Part shown: piece after piece, positions 7,775 through 15,455 of the stretch
Layout of the letters: every line of letters begins with the position of its first letter
Position numbering within the stretch: position 1 is the stretch's first letter
Assembly: GCA_900769875.1 (NCBI GenBank)
Contig: CAAGII010000083.1
Coordinates: 1 to 64,000 of the forward strand
From: Clostridia bacterium
GTDB lineage: Bacteria > Bacillota > Clostridia > Christensenellales > Aristaeellaceae
Direction of reading: 5' to 3'
Length of the DNA: 64,000 nt
Notes under the pieces: generated by a model
What the model saw: the letters and a program-made list of their open reading frames with translations, nothing else
Told to the model about the DNA's origin: nothing
The model's database searches: none
Translations under genes and position numbers: made by a program

Positions 7775-9009
7775 CCCGGAGCGAGGAGGGCATCTGGCGC
7801 AGCGTGGAGTACGCGGCGGACGCGCTGGGCTTTCCCCGCCCGGACGCGGAAACGCTGCGCCGCTTTATCGGCCCGCCGCTGGATTATTCCTTCCGCACCT
7901 ACATGGGCATGAGCGCGGATGACGCGGCGCGCGCCGTGGCGGCCTACCGCGTGCGCTACAACGACGTGGGACTGTTTGAAAACCGGGTGTATCCCGGCAT
8001 CCGGCGGCTTTTGCGCATGCTGCGGCGCGCGGGCGTGTGGTGCGCCATCGCCACCGGCAAGCCGCAGGAGCCGAGCGAAAGGATTGTGCGCCATTTTCTG
8101 CTGGACGGGTTCTTCGACCGCGTTGTGGGCACGGACGGCGTGAAGGCCGACAAGCGCGAGCTGATCGGGCGCGCGCTGCCCGACACGTTTGACGAGGCGT
8201 GGATGATCGGCGACCGCCGCTTTGATATCGAGGGCGGCCGCGCGGCGGGCATTCGCACCATCGGCGTGGGTTACGGCTACGGCAGCGAGGAGGAGCTGCG
8301 TGACGCGCGGTGCGACGTGTACTGCCCTGCCGTGCAGGACGTGATCGACACGCTCTGCCCGGGGGAGGAGCCGCCCATGGGCGCGTTCCTGACCATGGAG
8401 GGGCTGGACGGCAGCGGCAAGACGACGCAGCTCGCGCTGCTCACTGGCGCCCTGGACCGATTCGGCTTTGAGGTGACGCACAGCCGCGAGCCGGGCGGAT
8501 GCATGGTGAGCGAGAAAATCCGCGACCTGCTGCTTGACCGCGCCAACGTGGGCATGACCGCGCAGACCGAGGCGCTGCTCTACGCCGCCGCGCGCGCGCA
8601 GCATGTGCGCGAGGTGATCGTGCCCGCGATGCGTCAGGGGCGCGTGGTGTTGTGCGACCGGTATGTGGATTCGTCGGTGGCCTATCAGGGCGGCGGGCGG
8701 GAGCTTGGCGTGGATACGGTGCTTGCGATGAACGCGCCCGCAACCGGCGGCGTGATGCCGCTTGCCACCGTGTATCTGGACATCCGCCATGAGGACGCGC
8801 TGCGCCGAAGGGTGGCGGCGAGTGAGCCCGACCGCATCGAAATGGAGGCGGAGCGCTTCCACGCGCGGGTCGAGGGCGCGTACCGCGAGCTGATCGCCCG
8901 CGATCCTGAGCGCTTTGTGGTGGTGGACGCGACCCTTGCCCCGGAGGAAATCGGCGGGGAGGCCGCGCGGCAGGTGATCGCGCGCCTTGCGGAGGCGGAG
9001 CATGGCTGA
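7735..9009 (+). CDS. tmk: HAD phosphatase - thymidylate kinase fusion
   Basis: A single frame of 424 aa with no stop between two complete enzymes. Residues 1-~205 are a phosphoglycolate-phosphatase-like HAD hydrolase: motif I FDLDGTLT, motif II in IATGK, the motif III lysine in VKADK, motif IV GDRRFD. Residues 215-424 are a whole thymidylate kinase: P-loop GLDGSGKTTQ, REPGG, DRYVDSS and a lid-like SEPDR. Tmk makes dTDP from dTMP and ATP. Tmk usually begins at the residue equivalent to Met215 (ATG 8377), which is preceded by a perfect GGAGGAG (8364-8370) with 6-nt spacing. The kinase could therefore be made both as a fusion and alone. The upstream gene overlaps by 40 nt and mnmA overlaps the 3' end by 8 nt. 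Confidence 0.88.
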   Translation: MRKAVIFDLDGTLTRSEEGIWRSVEYAADALGFPRPDAETLRRFIGPPLDYSFRTYMGMSADDAARAVAAYRVRYNDVGLFENRVYPGIRRLLRMLRRAGVWCAIATGKPQEPSERIVRHFLLDGFFDRVVGTDGVKADKRELIGRALPDTFDEAWMIGDRRFDIEGGRAAGIRTIGVGYGYGSEEELRDARCDVYCPAVQDVIDTLCPGEEPPMGAFLTMEGLDGSGKTTQLALLTGALDRFGFEVTHSREPGGCMVSEKIRDLLLDRANVGMTAQTEALLYAAARAQHVREVIVPAMRQGRVVLCDRYVDSSVAYQGGGRELGVDTVLAMNAPATGGVMPLATVYLDIRHEDALRRRVAASEPDRIEMEAERFHARVEGAYRELIARDPERFVVVDATLAPEEIGGEAARQVIARLAEAEHG

Positions 9010-10096
9010 GAGAATTGTGGTGGGCATGTCCGGCGGCGTGGATTCGTCGGTGGCGGCGCTGCTGCTCAAGCAGCAGGGCTACGATGTGATCGGCGTGTTC
9101 ATGAACAACTGGGACGAGGACGGCGAGGACGGCGTATGCACCGCCGAGAGCGACTGGAACGATGTGCGGCAGGTGTGCGACCTCATCGACATACCCTACT
9201 ACAGCGTGAGCTTCGCGCGTGAATACTGGGACAGGGTGTTTCGCTACTTTCTGGACGAATACCGCGCCGGACGCACGCCGAACCCGGACGTACTGTGCAA
9301 CCGCGAGATCAAGTTCCGCGCCTTTCTGGATTTCGCGATGAAGCTGGGCGCGACGCGCATGGCGACCGGCCACTTTGTGCAGACCAACGCGCGGGGCGAG
9401 CTGTTGCGCGGCGCGGATGCGGCGAAGGATCAGAGCTATTTCCTGTACATGGTGCATCGTGAGCAGCTGCTGCGCGCGGTGTTCCCGGTGGGCGGCATGA
9501 CCAAGGCCGAGGTGCGGCGGATTGCGAAGGAGCATCATCTGCCCACCAGCCAGAAGAAGGATTCCACCGGCGTGTGCTTCATCGGCGAAAGGCGCTTCAA
9601 GCAGTTTTTGCAGACCTATCTGCCCGCCTGCCCCGGCGATATGGTCGCGCCGGACGGCACGGTGGTGGGGCGGCACGACGGGCTGATGTACTACACCCTC
9701 GGGCAGCGGCGCGGTCTGGGCATCGGCGGCTGCGGCGACGGGCGAAGCTGGTTTGTGATCGGCAAGGAGCTTGAAAGCAACCGCCTGCTCGTGGCGCAGG
9801 GCGAGGATCACCCGATGCTCTATTCCACGCTGTCCGTCGCGGGCGACGTGACGTGGGTCGCGGACGCGCCCCTTTCGGAGGGTGACACGCTGCTTTGCAC
9901 CTGCAAGTACCGCTACCGCCAGCAGGATCAGCCGGTCGAGGCGCGCCTTGAGGGCGGAAAGCTCCTGCTGCGCAGCCTGACCCCCCAGCGCGCGGTCACG
10001 CCCGGACAGAGCGCGGTGCTCTACCTGGGCGAGCGGTGCCTTGGCGGCGGCGTGGTGGAGTCGGTGCTGGACGCGGGATACGTGGGCGCGCCGTAG
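9002..10096 (+). CDS. mnmA: tRNA-specific 2-thiouridylase MnmA
   Basis: 364 aa, the usual length. It activates U34 of tRNA-Lys/Glu/Gln with ATP and inserts sulfur relayed from IscS-type donors. The PP-loop SGGVDSS lies at about residues 10-16. The catalytic cysteines are in PDVLCNRE (about 102) and STGVCFIGER (about 200), and DQSYFLY is also present. ATG 9002 is inside the end of tmk and preceded by GGAGGCGGAG. The operon ends at a strong terminator 14 bp after the stop. Confidence 0.95.
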   Translation: MAERIVVGMSGGVDSSVAALLLKQQGYDVIGVFMNNWDEDGEDGVCTAESDWNDVRQVCDLIDIPYYSVSFAREYWDRVFRYFLDEYRAGRTPNPDVLCNREIKFRAFLDFAMKLGATRMATGHFVQTNARGELLRGADAAKDQSYFLYMVHREQLLRAVFPVGGMTKAEVRRIAKEHHLPTSQKKDSTGVCFIGERRFKQFLQTYLPACPGDMVAPDGTVVGRHDGLMYYTLGQRRGLGIGGCGDGRSWFVIGKELESNRLLVAQGEDHPMLYSTLSVAGDVTWVADAPLSEGDTLLCTCKYRYRQQDQPVEARLEGGKLLLRSLTPQRAVTPGQSAVLYLGERCLGGGVVESVLDAGYVGAP

Positions 10097-10109
10097 AGCG
10101 CACGCAAAA

Positions 10110-10157
10110 GGAGCGCTTCCCCCTGACCAATGCATGGGGGAAGCGCTCCTGTTTTTT
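10110..10157. terminator. Bidirectional terminator between mnmA and rny
   Basis: A perfect 14-bp stem (10110-10123 with 10136-10149) is followed by TGTTTTTT on the plus strand and by TTTT on the minus strand. It serves both convergent genes. Confidence 0.9.
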
Positions 10158-10159
10158 GC

Positions 10160-11740
10160 TTACTTCGCGTACTCGGTGGAGCGGGTTTCGCGGATCACGT
10201 TGACGCGGATCTGACCCGGATACTCCATTTCCTTTTCGATGCGCTTGGCGATTTCCTTCGCCAGCACCTTGGTGCCCTCGTCGGTCACGTCGTCGGGCTT
10301 GACCATGATGCGCACCTCGCGGCCGGACTGGATGGCGTAGCACTTTTCCACGCCCTCAAAGCTCATGGAGATCTCCTCCAGCTTTTCCAGACGCTTGATG
10401 TAGTTCTCCAGGCTCTCGCGGCGCGCGCCGGGACGGGCTGCGGAGATCGCGTCGGCTGCCTGCACAAGCACGGCCTCCACGGTCTGGGGCTCGACGTCGT
10501 TGTGGTGGGCGAGGATGGCGTGGATCACGTCGGGGCTCTCGTGGTACTTGCGGGCCAGCTCGCCGCCCAGCGTCACATGGGTGCCCTCGGCCTCGTGGTC
10601 AACAGCCTTGCCGATGTCGTGCAGGAGACCCGCGCGCTTGGCCAATTGCACATCGGCGCCCAGCTCGGCGGCCATGAGTCCCGCCAGATGGCTGACCTCG
10701 ATGGAGTGCTTGAGCACGTTCTGGCCGTAGCTGGTGCGGTACTTGAGGCGGCCCAGCAGCTTGACCAGCTCGTGGTGCAAGCCGTGCTGATTGGTCTCGA
10801 ACACGGCGTTTTCGCCGGCCTCGCGGATCTGGTTGTCCACTTCCTTCTTCGCCTTCTCGACCATTTCCTCGATGCGGGCGGGATGGATGCGGCCGTCCAT
10901 AATCAGGCGCTCCACGGCGATGCGGGCGATCTCGCGGCGCACCGGATCAAACGCGGAGACGATGATCGCCTCGGGCGTATCGTCAATGATGAGGTCGACG
11001 CCGGTCGCGCTTTCCAGCGCGCGGATGTTGCGGCCCTCGCGGCCGATGATGCGGCCCTTCATGTCGTCGTTGGGCAGGGCGATGACGCTCACGGTGCTTT
11101 CCGCCACATGATCCGCCGCGCACTTCTGAATGGCGAGGGCGATGATGTTCCTTGCCTTCTTCTCGCCCTCCTCCTTGGCCTTGGCCTCGATGTCGCGCAC
11201 CATGGCGGCGGCGTCGTGGAACGCGTCCTTCTGCACGCGCTCGGAGATCATCTGGCGCGCCTCGTCCTGCGTCATGCCGGCGATGCGCTCCAGCTCGGTC
11301 TCCTGGCGGCGGTGCAGCTCCTCGGCCTCCTCCTCGCGCTTGAGGATATCGGCCTGCTTTTTGTTCAGGCTCTCCTCGCGCGCCTCAAGGTTGTCGCTCT
11401 TCTTGTCCAGCGATTCTTCGCGCTGGGCGATGCGGCGCTCGTTGCGCTGCAGCTCGTTGCGGCGCTCGCGGATTTCGCGCTCGTTCTCGCGCATCTCGCG
11501 CTCGTTCTCGGCCTTTTCGCGGTCGTTCTCCGCCTTGGCCTTGAGAATCTCCTCCTTGGCCTCCAGCACCTTTTCCTTCTTGTACTCGTCGGCCTTGCGG
11601 ACCGCGTCGTCATACAGGTGCTTTGCGTACTCCTCGGTGCGGCCGATCTTGGCCTCAACGGCCTGCTTGCGGTAGCTGTAGCCGCCAAAGCCGCCCGCAG
11701 CCGCGCCCACGATCAGGCCCAGCAGAATCCATAATACCAT
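10160..11740 (-). CDS. rny: Ribonuclease Y
   Basis: 526 aa, normal for the family. It is a membrane-anchored endoribonuclease that starts mRNA decay in Bacillota. An N-terminal transmembrane helix (residues 2-22) is followed by a long charged coiled coil to about residue 190, a KH domain near 210-275 (GRIIGREGRNI) and an HD domain with HDIGKA near residue 371. ATG 11740 has GGGAGGG 9 nt upstream. The frame is open further 5', but the start is fixed by membrane-helix position and ribosome site. A consensus promoter lies about 410 nt upstream, so the leader is unusually long. Confidence 0.95.
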   Translation of the reverse strand: MVLWILLGLIVGAAAGGFGGYSYRKQAVEAKIGRTEEYAKHLYDDAVRKADEYKKEKVLEAKEEILKAKAENDREKAENEREMRENEREIRERRNELQRNERRIAQREESLDKKSDNLEAREESLNKKQADILKREEEAEELHRRQETELERIAGMTQDEARQMISERVQKDAFHDAAAMVRDIEAKAKEEGEKKARNIIALAIQKCAADHVAESTVSVIALPNDDMKGRIIGREGRNIRALESATGVDLIIDDTPEAIIVSAFDPVRREIARIAVERLIMDGRIHPARIEEMVEKAKKEVDNQIREAGENAVFETNQHGLHHELVKLLGRLKYRTSYGQNVLKHSIEVSHLAGLMAAELGADVQLAKRAGLLHDIGKAVDHEAEGTHVTLGGELARKYHESPDVIHAILAHHNDVEPQTVEAVLVQAADAISAARPGARRESLENYIKRLEKLEEISMSFEGVEKCYAIQSGREVRIMVKPDDVTDEGTKVLAKEIAKRIEKEMEYPGQIRVNVIRETRSTEYAK

Positions 11741-12151
11741 CCGTGTGTTCCCTCCCCCTTCTTTTTGTTGGCGATTGATTTTCTGCATCATGCGCAGCCC
11801 GCCGCACGACAAAGCGCCGTGCAGCTGCGTTGGACTGCACGGCTGTACACCGCCTCGGGCACCCCGCTGGATTGCTGTGTTGTTGCATATGTTCTGCCGC
11901 GGGCACAAGCAAACCACAGCGCGGCAGATTGCCCGCTGTACCCTGCGTATACCCGCTGCGGCGGTACGGCGCTTCCCCTGTTTTTGATAAGGGGGACGGC
12001 GCTTCTCCGCTACTCTATGCGGCGACAGGCGCGTGCCCGCCGCCGGAAAACACACGCCGCGAGCACTGCCGCGGCATGAACATGCAAGGGGATGTCTATC
12101 GAAAGCGGCGCGCGCTCATCCAAAGGAAAAACGCTACAGCCGATCGGAAAT
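11741..12151 (-). other. Long leader of rny with stable hairpins
   Basis: The strong minus-strand promoter at 12152-12180 implies about 400 nt of untranslated RNA. Stable elements include a perfect 9-bp hairpin GCCGTGCAG/CTGCACGGC (11816-11843) and a GGCGTGTG/CACGCGCC stem within about 12029-12059. I recognise no known riboswitch or housekeeping RNA. The frame is open on this strand, but its translation is Arg/Pro-rich and unlike any protein, so I do not call a gene. Confidence 0.5.
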
Positions 12152-12180
12152 ATTGTAATGGTTCTTTCACACTCTGTCAA
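12152..12180 (-). promoter_or_regulatory. Promoter reading toward rny
   Basis: Minus-strand TTGACA (12175-12180), 17 bp, TACAAT (12152-12157). Confidence 0.8.
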
Positions 12181-12195
12181 GTGCCGAAGCGGTCG

Positions 12196-12218
12196 TTTTT
12201 TCCCGCGCCGGGAAAAAA
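12196..12218. terminator. T-rich symmetrical hairpin
   Basis: TTTTTTCCCG (12196-12205) and CGGGAAAAAA (12209-12218) form a symmetrical hairpin with a 3-nt loop. It sits between the divergent rny and rimO promoters, so no evident gene ends here. It may insulate the two promoters. Confidence 0.45.
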
Positions 12219-12246
12219 CCTTGCGCCAATCCCGGCGGACTTTTCC

Positions 12247-12276
12247 ACTTGCAAAACGTGCAAGTCGTGTTACAAT
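12247..12276 (+). promoter_or_regulatory. rimO promoter with overlapping inverted repeat
   Basis: TTGCAA (12249-12254), 16 bp, TACAAT (12271-12276). The inverted repeat ACTTGC-N7-GCAAGT (12247-12265) covers the -35 element and looks like an operator. Confidence 0.65.
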
Positions 12277-12308
12277 AGCAGTGAAACTACACGGAGGGAA
12301 CGAAACGC

Positions 12309-13631
12309 ATGGGAAACGGCATGAAGGTCGGTATGATCTCGCTTGGCTGCAACAAGAACCGGGTGGACTCCGAGACCGCCCTGGGGCTTTTGGCCGAGCG
12401 CGGCTATACGTTCACCGCGGATCCCGCCGAGGCGGACGTGCTGATGGTGAACACCTGCGGCTTTATCGAGTCGGCGAAGGAGGAATCCATCGACGCCATT
12501 CTGGAAATGGCGCAGTACAAGCAGACGGGCAAATGCCGCCTGCTGGCGGTGACCGGGTGCCTGGCGCAGCGCTACGAGCAGGCGCTGCTTGAGGAGATTC
12601 CCGAGATTGACGTGCTGCTGGGCGTGAACCAGTACGCGCAGCTGTGCGACGCCATCGACGCGCGCCTTCGCGGCGGGGAGCGCGTGAGCCTGTGTCAGGA
12701 CGACCTTGGCTACCTTGAGCATGACCGCGTGCTGACCACGCCCGGCTACACCGCCTACACGCGCATCGGCGAGGGCTGCTCCAACCGCTGCACGTTCTGC
12801 GCCATACCGCTCATTCGCGGCGATTACCGCAGCCGCAGCGAGGAGATGATCCTGCGCGAAATCACGAATCTTGCGCGCTCGGGCGTGCGCGAGCACATCC
12901 TTGTAGCGCAGGACACCACGCGCTACGGCACCGAGAAGCAGGAGCATACCGCTCTGCCGGAGCTGATGCGCAAGGCCGCCGCCATCGAGGGCGTGGACTG
13001 GCTGCGCGTGCTGTACTGCTATCCCGACGAGACGGACGAGCGCCTGCTGGACGTGATGGCCGGCACCCCCAACGTCTGCCGCTATCTTGACCTGCCCATC
13101 CAGCACATCAATGAGACGATTCTCCGCCGCATGCGCCGCCGCGGCACCGGCGCGGACATCCGCCGCTGCGTCCGCGCGGCGCGGGAGCGCGGGATTGTGC
13201 TGCGCACCAGCATCATTGTGGGCTTCCCCGGGGAGACGGAGGAGCAGTTCGAGGAGCTGCTGGATTTCGTGCGGGAGACGGAGTTCGACCGGCTGGGCGC
13301 GTTCGCCTACTCGCCGGAGGAGGGCACGCCCGCCGCGCGGCTGCCCGATCAGCTGCCGGACGAGGTGAAGCAGGAGCGGCTTGACCGCCTCATGCGCCTG
13401 CAGGCGGATATCAGCCTGCGCCGCAATCAGGCGCGCGTGGGCAGCGTATGCCGCGTGCTGGTGACGGGCGCGCAGGAGCAGGGGCTGGCGACGGGCCGCA
13501 GCGAGTTTGAGGCCCCCGAAACCGACGGCGAGATCGTGGTGCGCACGCATCGCGCGGTGCGGCCGGGCGAGTTTATCAATGTCAAAATCACCTCCGCGCA
13601 AACCTACGACCTGATGGGAGAGATGGTATGA
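12309..13631 (+). CDS. rimO: Ribosomal protein uS12 methylthiotransferase RimO
   Basis: 440 aa radical-SAM enzyme that methylthiolates a conserved Asp of ribosomal protein uS12. The N-terminal UPF0004 domain supplies cysteines for the auxiliary cluster (SLGCNKN, NTCGF, GCLAQ). The radical-SAM CxxxCxxC (C157, C161, C164 in GCSNRCTFC) follows, with a TRAM domain at the C-terminus. The motif SLGCNKNRVDSE separates RimO from MiaB. GGAGGG lies 10 nt before ATG 12309. The stop overlaps the pgsA start (ATGA), so the two are translationally coupled. Confidence 0.95.
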   Translation: MGNGMKVGMISLGCNKNRVDSETALGLLAERGYTFTADPAEADVLMVNTCGFIESAKEESIDAILEMAQYKQTGKCRLLAVTGCLAQRYEQALLEEIPEIDVLLGVNQYAQLCDAIDARLRGGERVSLCQDDLGYLEHDRVLTTPGYTAYTRIGEGCSNRCTFCAIPLIRGDYRSRSEEMILREITNLARSGVREHILVAQDTTRYGTEKQEHTALPELMRKAAAIEGVDWLRVLYCYPDETDERLLDVMAGTPNVCRYLDLPIQHINETILRRMRRRGTGADIRRCVRAARERGIVLRTSIIVGFPGETEEQFEELLDFVRETEFDRLGAFAYSPEEGTPAARLPDQLPDEVKQERLDRLMRLQADISLRRNQARVGSVCRVLVTGAQEQGLATGRSEFEAPETDGEIVVRTHRAVRPGEFINVKITSAQTYDLMGEMV

Positions 13632-14164
13632 ACCTGCCGAACAAGCTGAGCATTGTGCGCATTGCGCTGATTCCTCTGATGGTGGCGCTGATGTATCCGG
13701 ACAATCAGGTGTGCTGGATGCTGTCCGCCGCAGTGTTTGCCGTGGCCGCCTTCACCGATTTTCTGGATGGGTACATCGCCCGCAAGCGGAAGATCGTGAC
13801 GGACTTTGGCAAGTTCATCGACCCCGTGGCCGACAAGCTGCTGGTTTTGTGTGCGCTGATTATGCTCTGCTACCGCGGGCTGATGCTCAGCTGGGTGGTG
13901 TGCGTCATTCTCGCGCGCGAGCTGTGCGTGGACGGGCTGCGCATGATCGCGGTGGGCAAGGGGCGCGTCATCGCGGCGGGCAAGCTGGGCAAAATCAAGA
14001 CCGTGAGCCAGATTGTGCTGGTGCTGTACCTGATGCTCATCCGCCAGCCCGTGATGGCGACCGCGCCCGGCGTGCTGCTGAGTACGTGGGTGACGGTGAT
14101 CACGCTGTGGAGCGGCGTGGACTACTTTGTGAAAAACGGCAGCTGCATTCTGGAATCGAAGTAA
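13628..14164 (+). CDS. pgsA: CDP-diacylglycerol-glycerol-3-phosphate 3-phosphatidyltransferase
   Basis: 178 aa integral membrane enzyme making phosphatidylglycerophosphate, the committed step to phosphatidylglycerol. The CDP-alcohol phosphotransferase motif D-G-x2-A-R-x8-G-x3-D-x3-D is complete at about residues 39-61 (DGYIARK...GKFIDPVAD). About four hydrophobic helices are visible. The start overlaps the rimO stop by 4 nt. rimO-pgsA is a common order in Bacillota. Confidence 0.95.
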   Translation: MNLPNKLSIVRIALIPLMVALMYPDNQVCWMLSAAVFAVAAFTDFLDGYIARKRKIVTDFGKFIDPVADKLLVLCALIMLCYRGLMLSWVVCVILARELCVDGLRMIAVGKGRVIAAGKLGKIKTVSQIVLVLYLMLIRQPVMATAPGVLLSTWVTVITLWSGVDYFVKNGSCILESK

Positions 14165-14209
14165 GCGCGGCGCCCGGCTTTCCGGGACGCGACGCCGGAG
14201 GGAATGGAT

Positions 14210-15049
14210 ATGAGAGTGCTTGTGACCGGCGCGAAGGGACAGCTGGGCACGGCGGTGATGCGGGCGCTGAGGGCGCTGCGCATACCGTGCCTCGGCGTGG
14301 ATCAGCAGGATTTTGATCTGACCGACGGCGCGGCGGTTCGCGCGTGCGTGCGCGCGTGTCAGCCGGGCGCGATCATCCACTGCGCCGCCTACACGGCAGT
14401 GGATCGCGCCGAGACCGAAACGGCGCGCTGCTGTCAGGTGAACGCCATGGGCACGCTGAACGTGGTGCGCGCCGCGCTTGAGACCGGCGCGAAGCTTGCG
14501 TATGTGTCCACCGACTATGTGTTTGACGGCAGGCTCGGCAGACCTTGCCAGCCGGGGGACGCGGCGAATCCCCTCAACATCTACGGCCTGTCCAAATGGC
14601 AGGGCGAGCAGGCTGTGCGGGGCATGATGCAGCGCTTCTTCATCGTACGCACGGGCTGGCTGTACAGCGAGGGTCACGGCTTTGTCGCGGACATCCTCCG
14701 CCTGGGCGCGGAGCGTGATATGCTGCGCGTGGTGTCCGACCAGATCGGCACGCCGACCTATGCGCCAGACCTTGCCGCCACGCTCTGCGACCTTGTGCAG
14801 ACAGGCTGCTACGGCGTATACCACGCCGCGGGAAGCGGCTCGTGCAGCCGCTACGAGCTGGCGCGCGAGGCGCTGCGCGTCGCGTCCATCCCCTCGAAGG
14901 TCGTTCCGGTGGATTCCGCGGCGTTCCATACCCCGGCAAGGCGGCCGCTGGATACGCGGCTCGACTGCTCCTCGCTGAAGGAGGACGCGGGCCTTGCGCT
15001 GCTGCCCGACTGGCGCGATTCGCTGCGCAGGTGCATCCACGAGGCGTAG
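14210..15049 (+). CDS. rfbD: dTDP-4-dehydrorhamnose reductase (RfbD/RmlD family)
   Basis: 279 aa short-chain dehydrogenase. The Rossmann motif GAKGQLG lies at residues 7-13, the family's CAAYTAVD follows, YVSTDYVFDG precedes the catalytic YGLSK (Y-x3-K), and RTGWLY is present. The family reduces dTDP-4-keto-6-deoxy-L-mannose to dTDP-L-rhamnose. No rfbA, rfbB or rfbC lies in the window, so another 4-ketosugar substrate is possible. ATG 14210 is chosen because GGAGGG sits 7 nt before it; the ATG at 14204 is only 1 nt from that site. It is the last gene of the rimO-pgsA transcript. Confidence 0.85.
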   Translation: MRVLVTGAKGQLGTAVMRALRALRIPCLGVDQQDFDLTDGAAVRACVRACQPGAIIHCAAYTAVDRAETETARCCQVNAMGTLNVVRAALETGAKLAYVSTDYVFDGRLGRPCQPGDAANPLNIYGLSKWQGEQAVRGMMQRFFIVRTGWLYSEGHGFVADILRLGAERDMLRVVSDQIGTPTYAPDLAATLCDLVQTGCYGVYHAAGSGSCSRYELAREALRVASIPSKVVPVDSAAFHTPARRPLDTRLDCSSLKEDAGLALLPDWRDSLRRCIHEA

Positions 15050-15084
15050 CCCTGCCATGCGCGTGCATGATGTTTGCCAAAGAC

Positions 15085-15114
15085 AAGCCTGCTTTGTTCC
15101 GAAAGCAGGCTTTT
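15085..15114 (+). terminator. Terminator after rfbD
   Basis: AAGCCTGCTTT (15085-15095) pairs with 15102-15112 across a 6-nt loop, and TT extends the run to TTTT. Confidence 0.85.
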
Positions 15115-15119
15115 CCTGT

Positions 15120-15350
15120 GCGTTGTTTGTGACGGAATTGTACGAGTATTCATAGAATTTGTTGCAATCCTGCAATATTTTTGTAATATTTGAGATATCC
15201 ACAGCCTTGTCCACCTGTGCAGAAATGCTGTGGAAAAATGGAAGAGCCTGTGGATAAACTGGGAAAACTGGCAGGGAATCACGGTTCAGGGCGGCAAAAC
15301 CTGTGGATAAAGCTGTGGACATTGTGGATAAGTCCAAAAAGTTATCCACA
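15120..15350. other. DnaA-box cluster beside an AT-rich stretch
   Basis: Four perfect boxes: TGTGGATAA at 15249-15257, 15302-15310 and 15323-15331, and TTATCCACA at 15342-15350. Near matches lie at 15195-15203, 15229-15237 (one mismatch each), 15207-15215 and 15314-15322 (two mismatches). Immediately upstream, about 15125-15195 is strikingly AT-rich for this genome and resembles an unwinding element. A possible promoter (TTGCAA 15162-15167, 16 bp, TAATAT 15184-15189) lies in it. No dnaA or dnaN is in the window. Confidence 0.75.
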
Positions 15351-15455
15351 GGCAGGGTGTGCAGGAAATCCTGCAGCAAATATGAAGCGCGCGCATGCCC
15401 AAAGAAAACGCCGCATACGCTGGTAGCGCCCGCTGCGGCGGGCAGGAGGTGCGGC

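Noticed and set aside
15120..15350. Calling the DnaA-box cluster oriC outright
   Set aside because: No dnaA, dnaN or other origin-associated genes are near and genome-wide skew cannot be computed from this window, so it is reported only as a DnaA-box cluster.
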